From: an uncultured Collinsella sp.
Lineage (GTDB): Bacteria > Actinomycetota > Coriobacteriia > Coriobacteriales > Coriobacteriaceae
Direction of reading: 5' to 3'
Assembly (NCBI GenBank): GCA_958407085.1
Contig: CATYHY010000011.1
Coordinates: forward strand, 1-20,068
Length of the DNA: 20,068 nt
The notes beneath the pieces were generated by a model that was not told the DNA's origin, did not search any database, and saw only the letters and a list, made by a program, of their open reading frames with translations. Below are positions 1 to 6,206 of this stretch, piece by piece; the stretch's first letter is position 1, and every line of letters starts with the position of its first letter. Made by a program: the position numbers and the translations under genes.

Positions 1-21
1 TTCAAAGTTATCGATATCCAT
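1..21 (-). CDS. possible 5' end of a leftward gene (partial)
   Basis: On the minus strand an ATG at 21 opens a frame reading MDIDNFE to the window edge. AAGGGG lies 8 bases upstream, which is reasonable Shine-Dalgarno spacing. Only seven codons are visible, so no function can be given, and the GGGGCGCCCC palindrome overlapping the ribosome site could be structural instead. Confidence 0.35.
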
Positions 22-98
22 ACGGGGCGCCCCTTAGGCCTCGCAAATAAACACTCGCTAGCCTTATACCCCCAGACGGCACGAGGGCTCGCACGGAA

Positions 99-127
99 TG
101 TGACAAAGGGACTATTCCCTTGTCACA
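99..127. repeat. GTGACAAAGGG-type palindromic repeat, copy 1
   Basis: Arms GTGACAAAGGG (100-110) and CCCTTGTCAC (117-126) pair with one bulged A around a 6-base loop. The same 14-mer GTGACAAAGGGACT recurs at 5077-5090, and a near-identical palindrome is at 6120-6146. The repeat lies only between genes here, downstream of the merR gene, so it may act as a bidirectional stem or be a small dispersed repeat. Confidence 0.6.
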
Positions 128-131
128 TCGA

Positions 132-198
132 AGTTGCGGTGGAATAGTTCCTGTTTGCACGCCCACTCGAGCTATTTAGGGACTATTTCACCGCAAGT
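132..198 (-). repeat. imperfect inverted repeat at the 3' end of the merR gene
   Basis: Arms at 132-151 and 179-198 are complementary at 17 of 20 positions with a 27-base loop. The right arm overlaps the TAA stop of the MerR gene. It could fold in that gene's transcript and help end transcription together with the next palindrome at 99-127, but there is no clear T-run, so termination is only a suggestion. Confidence 0.4.
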
Positions 199-1064
199 TA
201 TTTGAGGGCGACGGGGATTTGGATACAGCAGAAGTCCTCTTGGTGAGACTCGTCGTAACTCGTGGTGTCCAGGTAGCAAAAATCGAAAGCATTGCCGATG
301 GGCTGGAGCGCGTGCCTGTCCATGCAGGCCACGATGGCGCGGATACCCTCGGGCTCGTACGGCATGCCCCAGCGACTCATGCACAGGTACGTGCCCTCGG
401 GCAGCACCTCGACGCCAATCTCCGCCAGCTCGGCAGGATCGCTCGGCAGTATTTCCTCGGCACCACGCGGCAACACGGCAAAGGAACCGGCACCGGCGAT
501 GGGGTCGTCGGAATGCAGCGCCTCGCAACGCAGCATGGCGCCCCAACCGCGCATGGGGCGTGTGCCCGTGAGCGCACGCATGCGCAGAATCGCCCGCATG
601 AGCGTGGGGTGCAGCATCGAGCGGCCACGCTCGATATCGCTCGGGAACTCCTCAAAGACCACGTAGCGGCGCTCGAATTGCTTGAGCTCCGGTTTGCCCT
701 CGCGCTCGCGCCAATAGACCGCCTCGTCGTAAAAACTCAGCCGCTCCTGCACGCTCGCGCGCTCGGCTTTGAGCCCGGCAATCTGCTCGTCGAGCGCCTG
801 CACCCGCGAGCGCAGGTGATCGGTCATCTCTCCAATGTCGAACGTCGAGGTCAGGCGATCGATCTCATCGAGTTCCAGTCCCAAGTCGCGCAGCATGCAG
901 ATCAGACGCATGAGCGGGATCTGCGTGGGCGAATAGAAACGGTAGCCTTTTTCGTTAACCACGGCGGGTTTAAACAGACCGATCTTGTCGTAGTAGATGA
1001 GCGTTTGGCGCGAAACGTTAAACAAGCTCGCCATCTCGCTAATCGCATACATACCCGTCTGCAT
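198..1064 (-). CDS. MerR-family transcriptional regulator with GyrI-like effector domain
   Basis: A 288-residue regulator. The N-terminal 75 residues carry the MerR winged-helix pattern: YAISEMASLFNVSRQTLIYY (helix-turn-helix) then GLFKP and GYRFYSPTQ (wing). A heptad-like stretch follows at about 80-125, the usual MerR dimer coil. The C-terminal half (about 130-288) resembles the GyrI/BmrR effector-binding fold, which normally binds hydrophobic small molecules. I start it at 1064 because GAGG lies 4 bases upstream; an upstream extension to 1130 lacks a ribosome site. It is the last gene of the decarboxylase cluster, 91 bases after ubiX and on the same strand, so the natural inference is a sensor for the aromatic acid or its product. 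Whether it controls the shared operator motif further upstream is not shown. Confidence 0.85.
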   Translation of the reverse strand: MQTGMYAISEMASLFNVSRQTLIYYDKIGLFKPAVVNEKGYRFYSPTQIPLMRLICMLRDLGLELDEIDRLTSTFDIGEMTDHLRSRVQALDEQIAGLKAERASVQERLSFYDEAVYWREREGKPELKQFERRYVVFEEFPSDIERGRSMLHPTLMRAILRMRALTGTRPMRGWGAMLRCEALHSDDPIAGAGSFAVLPRGAEEILPSDPAELAEIGVEVLPEGTYLCMSRWGMPYEPEGIRAIVACMDRHALQPIGNAFDFCYLDTTSYDESHQEDFCCIQIPVALK

Positions 1065-1155
1065 AGGTCCTCCCGACACACCCTTTGACACGAAAAGCCC
1101 GCCGCCCACAGGGGCAGCGGGCTCAAACACTACTCGTATCCTACCCTAAAGATGC

Positions 1156-1734
1156 CTATGACCAGCGCTTATAGTTGGCGCACGACACGCCGACGGCCTC
1201 GAGTGCCTTGGCGGCGATGTGATGCACCGCCTCATCGAGCGTGGCGGGGCCGTTGTAAAACGTGAGCATGGGCGGCATGAGCATGACACCCGGCACGCGC
1301 GCCAGGCGTGCCATGTTGTCGACATGGATCGCACTGAAGGGCGTCTCGCGCACCATAAGCACCAGGCGGCGCTGCTCTTTCATCTGCACATCGGCCGCAC
1401 GCAGCAACAGGTTTTCGCTGTAGCCGCTCGCGATGCCGGCGAGCGTCTTCATGGAGCAGGGAGCCACGATCATGCCGTCGACCGGATAGGTGCCGCTTGC
1501 GATGGCAGCGCCAATGTTCTTGTTGTCGTAGACCACATCGGCATAGCACGCAAACTCGTCGAGCGTCATGCCGAGCTCCTGCTCGATGGTGATCTCTCCC
1601 CCGCGCGTGACGACAAGCGCCGACTCAGCGCCGGCCTGGCGCAGGCATTTGAGGCATTCAAGGCCCAGTGCCGCACCGCTGGCGCCAGACACGCCAACGA
1701 CAATGCGACGGGGACGAACAGAAGACTCAGGCAT
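1156..1734 (-). CDS. lpdB: UbiX/LpdB-type flavin prenyltransferase
   Basis: A 192-residue UbiX/Pad1-family protein. The family transfers a dimethylallyl group from dimethylallyl monophosphate (DMAP) to reduced FMN, making prenylated FMN for UbiD decarboxylases. Visible signatures are GVSGASGAALG (residues 14-24), VAPCSMKTLAG (90-100), the RETPFS motif, and the MPPMLTFYNGP segment near the C-terminus. The length is normal for the family. The start at 1734 has AAGGAG 6 bases upstream. It lies 33 bases downstream of the LpdC-like gene on the same strand, matching the lpdB/lpdC pairing known for gallate decarboxylase, although that pair is not always adjacent in lactobacilli. The product should be cytosolic and work directly for the neighbouring decarboxylase. 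Confidence 0.93.
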   Translation of the reverse strand: MPESSVRPRRIVVGVSGASGAALGLECLKCLRQAGAESALVVTRGGEITIEQELGMTLDEFACYADVVYDNKNIGAAIASGTYPVDGMIVAPCSMKTLAGIASGYSENLLLRAADVQMKEQRRLVLMVRETPFSAIHVDNMARLARVPGVMLMPPMLTFYNGPATLDEAVHHIAAKALEAVGVSCANYKRWS

Positions 1735-1767
1735 GACAACTCCTTAACTACTTGGTAGGGCTACTTA

Positions 1768-3255
1768 CTAGAAGGCGAGCTCGGCGGCCCACTTGTCCTT
1801 GTCGATCTCCATGAACTGCGAGCGGATGAAGTTCTTCTTGAGGTTAAACGGAACCGTGCAGTCGAAGATGGCCTTGCAGGCGATACCGTGCTCGCGGATC
1901 GAAGGATCGAACGCGGGGTCGTTGGACGGATCGAGCACGTGGCAGTGGCAACCGGGGATGGTGATGAGGTCCACGTCGGCCTGGAAGCGCGTGGTCATGG
2001 CCCACATCACGTCGCTCATATCGAAGATGTCGACATCCTCGTCGACAAGGATGACGTGCTTGAGCTCGGAGAACGCCGAGAAGGCGAGCATGGCGGCGTT
2101 GCGCTGACGGCCCTCGTCATTTTTGCTCGACTTCTTGAACTGCATGATGGCAACGAACTTGCCGCCACCGCAGGGAGCGGCGTGAACGTTGAGCAGGCGG
2201 CCCGGGATAGCGGTCTCGACCATCTTGTAGATGGAGGCCTCGGTGGGGATACCGGCCATGGACACGTGCTCGTGCGAAGGGCCGATGCAGCTCTCCATAA
2301 TGGGGTTGACGCGCGTGGTGACGGCGGTGATCTTGATCACCGGGCAGACCTTGGCGCCACCGGTGTAGCCGGGGAACTCGGGCATGGCGTAGCCGTGGCC
2401 GTTGACATCCTCGTTGATGGTCTCGTCGTGCATGAGGTAGCCCTCGAGCACGTACTCGGCATTGGCAATGCACTTCTGCGGAACGGTGACGCAGTCGGCA
2501 AGCTCGACGGCGCGGCCGCGCAGGGCGCCGGCGATCTGCAGCTCGTTGAAGCCGAGCGGCGTGGTGGGAGCCTCGAAGCCGCAGCACATGTACACGGCGG
2601 GGTCCAGGCCGATGGAGATGGAGATGGGCATATCCTCGCCGCGCTGGCAGTACTCGTCAAAGAACGCACCCAGGTGACGGCTGCCCGGGGTGATCCACAT
2701 GGCGAGCTTGTCCTTGTCGACGCAGGAGAAGCGGTGGATGGTTACGTCGGACTGGGTGCCATCGGGGCTCGTGCCATAGGCGAGGCCCATGGTGATGTAG
2801 GGGCCGCCGTCAACGGGCGTGTTGGTGGGAGCGGGAACGATCTTGCGCAGGTCAAAGCCCTCGTCGGTCGCCTTGTACACGACCTCCTGGCAGTCGACGT
2901 GCTTGCCCTCGGCGATCTGCTCGGGGGCGATCAGGTTCTCGAAGCGCTTGCCGATCTCGAGGCCCAGGTGCTCCTCGTCCAGGTCGAGCAGGGCGGCAAC
3001 GCGCTTGCGGCTGGCAAGCATACCGATGCAGACCTTGGCGTCGTCAAAGCCCTTGACGTTGTTGAAGACCATCGCCGGACCCTCTTTGGTCGGGCGCATG
3101 ACGGTGCCGCCAGCACCGACGTGACGGTAGACGCCCGAGACCTCGGCATCGGGATCGACCTGGGTATCGGTCTCGAGCAGCTGACCCGGCATCTCGCGCA
3201 AAAAGTCGAGCGCGGAACGCAGGTCGTGAATCTGGGAAGCATCGGTAGTGGACAT
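1768..3255 (-). CDS. lpdC: UbiD-family hydroxyarylic acid decarboxylase, LpdC (gallate decarboxylase) type
   Basis: A 495-residue UbiD-family enzyme. From memory it matches Lactiplantibacillus plantarum LpdC through long stretches, for example SGVYRHVGAGGTV, EGPAMVFNNVKGF, VVYKATDEGFD, APTNTP, SDVTIHR, EEHVSMAGIPTEASI-like text and VILVDEDVDIFDM. LpdC converts gallate to pyrogallol and protocatechuate to catechol non-oxidatively, using prenyl-FMN and a metal. The SDVTIHR segment (R175) and the acidic EYVLEG segment (267-272) are where the family's Arg-Glu catalytic residues are expected; this placement is inference. The ATG at 3255 is chosen over an upstream one because GGAG stands 7 bases before it and LpdC proteins begin here. 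A GC-rich hairpin (about 3286-3303) lies in its leader. The exact substrate (gallate, protocatechuate or another phenolic acid) cannot be read from sequence. Confidence 0.92.
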   Translation of the reverse strand: MSTTDASQIHDLRSALDFLREMPGQLLETDTQVDPDAEVSGVYRHVGAGGTVMRPTKEGPAMVFNNVKGFDDAKVCIGMLASRKRVAALLDLDEEHLGLEIGKRFENLIAPEQIAEGKHVDCQEVVYKATDEGFDLRKIVPAPTNTPVDGGPYITMGLAYGTSPDGTQSDVTIHRFSCVDKDKLAMWITPGSRHLGAFFDEYCQRGEDMPISISIGLDPAVYMCCGFEAPTTPLGFNELQIAGALRGRAVELADCVTVPQKCIANAEYVLEGYLMHDETINEDVNGHGYAMPEFPGYTGGAKVCPVIKITAVTTRVNPIMESCIGPSHEHVSMAGIPTEASIYKMVETAIPGRLLNVHAAPCGGGKFVAIMQFKKSSKNDEGRQRNAAMLAFSAFSELKHVILVDEDVDIFDMSDVMWAMTTRFQADVDLITIPGCHCHVLDPSNDPAFDPSIREHGIACKAIFDCTVPFNLKKNFIRSQFMEIDKDKWAAELAF

Positions 3256-3397
3256 GGCGTGCTCCTTTCGGGAGAGTGCCCGACGGCGGTGTGCCGCCGG
3301 GCGGGGTAACGTAATGGGGTCGCGGCGCTCGCAGACGGAGCGCTCGACCACTCGAAGTTCAAGCGCTTGGCTACTTACAGCCGGGGCGCTCGATCGC

Positions 3398-4855
3398 TTA
3401 CATCAGGCCAAAGAGGTGGAACCAGGCAGCCTCGACCAGCACGACGACAAAGACGACCGCGGTGAGGGGGATGCCCATGTGCATGGCCTCTTTGGAGGTG
3501 TAGCCGCCGGCGTCCTTGCCCTCGCCGATAAGGATCGGCAGGTTATGGAACGGCAGGATGTAGTGGATGTTGATAGACGTGAAGACGATGAGCGCCACCG
3601 CGAGCGGGCTCACGCTGGAGCCAGCCGCGAAGCTGATGAACGCCGGCACGCACACGCCGAGCACGGCCATGACCGAGCCCATGAACATGTGGATGATCAT
3701 GGAAAGCGCGGCGACGAGCAGGGCGAACAGGAAGATGTTCTCGGGCACGGAGCTGGGGAGCACGACGTCGGCGATCCAGGCGTTCATGCCGGTGGCACCG
3801 CCCACGGAGCCCACAGCCATGGCGGCCGTCAGGAACATGAGGGACTTGATGTCGACAGCGTTCCAGCTGGCGGGAGTGAGGACTTCGCCGATGATGGGCA
3901 TGGCGAGAGCAACGCCAATGGCCAGGGTGACCCAGCCGATATAGTCGCCCGAGACGGTGAGCCACAGCGCGATGGCGATGACAAGCCACACGATGGTGCG
4001 GGTCTCCTTGACGGAGAGCTTGCCGAGCGCGGCCTGCTTGGCCACGATCTGCTCGCGATCGTAGACGAGCTCCTTGCTGGGCTTAAAGAGGAAAAGGCCC
4101 AGGAACAGGGTGCACAGCAGCGCAACCAGCATAGGCACGCTCATGTACAGGAACCAGTCGACGAAGGACGGGCTCATGCCGCCGGCCTCGGCACTGTACT
4201 GCGCAACGAGCGGGTTAAGCGTGGAGTCGCCCGTCAGGAAAAACATGGAACCCGGGGCGGCAGCGGCAAACACGAGGAAGCCGAGCTTGCCCTTGTCGTC
4301 GTCACCGTAGCCGGCGGACTCGGCGATGACCGAGACGACGGCGAGAATGAGGAAGGCGCGGGGGAACGGATGCGGGATCAGCAGCGACAGCACAAAAGTG
4401 AGCGCGAAGATCGAGATGATGAGCGACTTGGCGTCGCGCACGAACTTGAGCATGAACGCGTAGGCGATACGCTCGCCCAGGCCCGACTCCTTGACCGCGC
4501 TGGCGATGAGGTAGGCGCCGATAACGAGCCACATGGTGGCCTTGGTCCACGAGCTAAACGTGGAGGCGACCGTCGCCGAGACGCTCGCGGCGCCTGTGTC
4601 GTCCACGCACACCTTAAACAGAACGAGCAGCGCGCAGTAGAGCAGGCCCACAAAGCCCGGCTGTGCCACGCCACATGCCCAGAACACCACCGTGGCGAGC
4701 GTCAGTGCCAGACAGGTCTGACCGCCGACCGTGAGCTCGACCGTCGAGCTCAGCTCCGCCAAAGGAAGAAACTTCACCAGCAAAAAGACAACGATACCCA
4801 GCACAAAGCCAATTTCGCGCTTGGTGATCTTAAACGCCTTCTTTTCCGCTTCCAT
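3398..4855 (-). CDS. SLC13/DASS-type anion permease, probable aromatic-acid transporter
   Basis: A 485-residue polytopic membrane protein with about 11-13 hydrophobic helices and a short charged N-terminus (MEAEKKAFKITKRE). Two related re-entrant-like segments are visible: FLTGDSTLNPLV in the first half and MGSVMAVLGVCVPAFI in the second, where SLC13/DASS transporters carry their paired substrate and sodium motifs. The family moves di- and tricarboxylates, sulfate or related anions with cations. The start at 4855 follows a GGTGGGGAG ribosome site. It is 142 bases upstream of the decarboxylase gene and on the same strand, so the simplest reading is uptake of the carboxylated phenolic substrate, or substrate/product exchange. 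The characterised gallate permease GacP belongs, as far as I recall, to a different group, so this would be a non-homologous replacement. Substrate is inferred from context only. Confidence 0.85.
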   Translation of the reverse strand: MEAEKKAFKITKREIGFVLGIVVFLLVKFLPLAELSSTVELTVGGQTCLALTLATVVFWACGVAQPGFVGLLYCALLVLFKVCVDDTGAASVSATVASTFSSWTKATMWLVIGAYLIASAVKESGLGERIAYAFMLKFVRDAKSLIISIFALTFVLSLLIPHPFPRAFLILAVVSVIAESAGYGDDDKGKLGFLVFAAAAPGSMFFLTGDSTLNPLVAQYSAEAGGMSPSFVDWFLYMSVPMLVALLCTLFLGLFLFKPSKELVYDREQIVAKQAALGKLSVKETRTIVWLVIAIALWLTVSGDYIGWVTLAIGVALAMPIIGEVLTPASWNAVDIKSLMFLTAAMAVGSVGGATGMNAWIADVVLPSSVPENIFLFALLVAALSMIIHMFMGSVMAVLGVCVPAFISFAAGSSVSPLAVALIVFTSINIHYILPFHNLPILIGEGKDAGGYTSKEAMHMGIPLTAVVFVVVLVEAAWFHLFGLM

Positions 4856-4947
4856 CTCCCCACCTTTCTTGTTGGGGGCGCTCCGGATTCGCAGCCACGT
4901 TGCCGCTTAAAAAGGGGCGCCCGTTATCGGACACCCCTTACGTTGCG

Positions 4948-4972
4948 CTGTGTTGCGGCAATACAGTCAAGC
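4948..4972. promoter_or_regulatory. operator-like motif upstream of the permease gene
   Basis: This 25-base stretch begins CTGTGTTGCGGCAATACAG and matches the motif at 6088-6112 at 21 of 25 positions. It contains a weaker dyad, CTGTGT paired with ATACAG. It lies 93 bases upstream of the permease start, in the position expected for a second site of the same regulator. I see no good -10 element beside it. Confidence 0.5.
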
Positions 4973-5007
4973 GAGATTTTTTGGATGAGAAGCGCCCCTC
5001 TGGACAA

Positions 5008-5072
5008 AAACCGTCACAACATTCGACACTTTTCCTCGTTTTCGAGATTTTTGCCGAATGTTGTGACGGTTT
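5008..5072 (-). terminator. 18-bp perfect inverted repeat; likely terminator of the LpdD-Idi gene and dispersed repeat
   Basis: Arms at 5008-5025 and 5055-5072 (core CCGTCACAACATTCG and its complement) pair perfectly. The loop contains a second small stem, CTCG-TTTT-CGAG, at 5035-5046. On the minus strand the stem is followed by a short T-run, 26 bases past the LpdD-Idi stop, so it can end that transcript and reduce flow into the permease gene. Its length, perfect pairing and neighbouring GTGACAAAGGG repeat also suit a repetitive extragenic palindrome. Confidence 0.6.
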
Positions 5073-5076
5073 GGAT

Positions 5077-5090
5077 GTGACAAAGGGACT
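5077..5090 (+). repeat. GTGACAAAGGGACT repeat, half copy
   Basis: Identical 14-mer to 100-113 and one base different from 6120-6133. Here only one arm is present, followed by GTCTTTTTT, so the palindrome is incomplete. It lies directly beside the 5008-5072 hairpin and just past the stop of the LpdD-Idi gene. Confidence 0.5.
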
Positions 5091-5097
5091 GTCTTTT

Positions 5098-6045
5098 TTA
5101 CATAGCGAGGGCCGTGCGGATGAATGAGTCGCCGAGGGCCTCGCGGAGCCAGGGGGCCAGCTGCTCGGGGTGACCCTGCAGGTAGCCTTTGAGCTCGGAC
5201 GGAGCCACGCGACGCACTTCCGAGATCTCCTCTTGGTTGATATGCAGCTCGCCCGGCTCAACATGGGCAAGGTAGACCTCGCACCATTCGCACTCGCAGC
5301 GACCGTCGCCGTGGTCCTCGCGGTACACCACGTGTCCGAGGTGCTTGAGCTGATCGGGCTCGCGCGTAATGCCGAGCTCTTCGTTGATGCGGCGCGCCGT
5401 GGCGGCCGCGACGTCTTCCCCGGGGAGCGGATGGCCGGCACAGCTATCGGCCAGCACTCCGCCCCACAGTCGCTTGAGCGGACTGCGGCGACAGAGCAGC
5501 AGGCGCGCGTCTTCGCCCCGGCCCTCGACCAAAAGCGTCAGAAATGCCTGATGCAGGATGCCCTCGCCGGCATGGGCATCGATGCGGTCGACGGGGCCAA
5601 GCGCCTCGCCGGTCGCGGCATCGACCGCCACGACCTCGGCGCCCGCGCCGCCCTCATCCCAACCGGCGCGCAGGATGCGCGCGGCGGCTTCCTCAAGCGC
5701 GGCGATGAGCTCCTTGGTGGTATCGAGCACGCGCTGCAGGTCGTCCCCGCTCGCCTGTTCAACATGAAAGCCCGTGCTTGCAACTACCGGCACGTCAAAG
5801 CGCGTGGCCAGCGCCGCCGCGATATCGTGCGCCGGGATCTCGTCTCGATGGCACGGAACGGCCAGGATGCTCACCGTCGCCGTACGGCCGGGCTCGGGGC
5901 GCGGAATGGCCTGCGCCGTGGCGCCCAGGTGCGCAAACTCCGGCGAGCAGGCGTACACCGCCATGCCTCGCGGCGTCACCGTCAGCTGGGCCTCGAGCGC
6001 AAACTTGCCCTCGCCCACTGCAACCTTTGTCGTGTGCATACCCAT
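5098..6045 (-). CDS. fusion of LpdD-like domain with type-I IPP isomerase-like (Nudix) domain
   Basis: A 315-residue two-domain protein. Residues 1-125 resemble the LpdD family (gallate decarboxylase accessory subunit, also described as a prenyl-FMN chaperone), ending in the family-like STGFHVEQAS segment (90-99). Residues 150-300 resemble type-I isopentenyl-diphosphate isomerase. The E. coli Idi metal ligands H25, H32, H69, E114 and E116 correspond to H158, H165, H205, E251 and E253, and the Nudix-like segment is RRINEELGI (218-226). In Idi NSVCGHP the cysteine is catalytic; here the text is DSCAGHP, so that position is alanine (A203) with a cysteine one residue earlier (C202). It starts at 6045, with AGGAG 5 bases upstream; a second ATG at 6039 is possible. 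It is first in the decarboxylase cluster. The fusion ties prenyl-donor chemistry to prenyl-FMN use; whether the domain isomerises, hydrolyses DMAPP, or only binds it is unknown. Confidence 0.85.
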   Translation of the reverse strand: MGMHTTKVAVGEGKFALEAQLTVTPRGMAVYACSPEFAHLGATAQAIPRPEPGRTATVSILAVPCHRDEIPAHDIAAALATRFDVPVVASTGFHVEQASGDDLQRVLDTTKELIAALEEAAARILRAGWDEGGAGAEVVAVDAATGEALGPVDRIDAHAGEGILHQAFLTLLVEGRGEDARLLLCRRSPLKRLWGGVLADSCAGHPLPGEDVAAATARRINEELGITREPDQLKHLGHVVYREDHGDGRCECEWCEVYLAHVEPGELHINQEEISEVRRVAPSELKGYLQGHPEQLAPWLREALGDSFIRTALAM

Positions 6046-6085
6046 GGGATCTCCTGTCGCCCGCGATGTACCTGAGACCATCTTC

Positions 6086-6112
6086 GCCTGTATTGCGACT
6101 ATACAGGCAAGC
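6086..6112. promoter_or_regulatory. operator-like inverted repeat over the LpdD-Idi promoter
   Basis: GCCTGTAT (6086-6093) and ATACAGGC (6101-6108) form a perfect 8-bp inverted repeat with a 7-base spacer. It covers the -10 box of the leftward promoter. Positions 6088-6112 match 4948-4972 at 21 of 25 bases. GTAT-N7-ATAC also fits the loose LysR-type T-N11-A pattern, although the only regulator gene in the cluster is of MerR type. Confidence 0.6.
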
Positions 6113-6126
6113 TCTCCATGTGACAA
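6098..6126 (-). promoter_or_regulatory. sigma70-type promoter of the decarboxylase cluster
   Basis: On the minus strand the -35 is TTGTCA (6126-6121) and the -10 is TATAGT (6103-6098), with a 17-base spacer, preceding the LpdD-Idi start by about 50 bases. The -35 lies within the 6120-6146 palindrome, and the -10 lies inside the operator-like repeat. Confidence 0.6.
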
Positions 6127-6146
6127 AGAGACTGTCCCTTTGTCAC
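6120..6146. repeat. GTGACAAAG-type palindromic repeat, copy 3
   Basis: GTGACAAAG and CTTTGTCAC arms flank a GAC/GTC inner pair, leaving one mismatch in the 27-base palindrome. It sits between the divergent LpdD-Idi and MFS genes and donates the -35 box of the leftward promoter. Confidence 0.65.
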
Positions 6147-6206
6147 ATTCTGTTAGAGTTGCAGGGATTGAATCCCGCTTATTCATGCGACATTGGAGTG
6201 ACAACC

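Noticed and set aside
219..1088. Long rightward open frame opposite the MerR gene
   Set aside because: It mirrors the coding phase of the MerR gene, is rich in His, Arg and Ala without any family pattern, and has no ribosome site.
1888..3309. 473-codon rightward open frame
   Set aside because: It lies opposite the LpdC-like gene, whose identity is clear; the frame is a by-product of GC-rich codon use.
3248..5080. 610-codon rightward open frame
   Set aside because: It runs opposite the permease gene and is a low-complexity His/Asp/Arg text, not a plausible protein.
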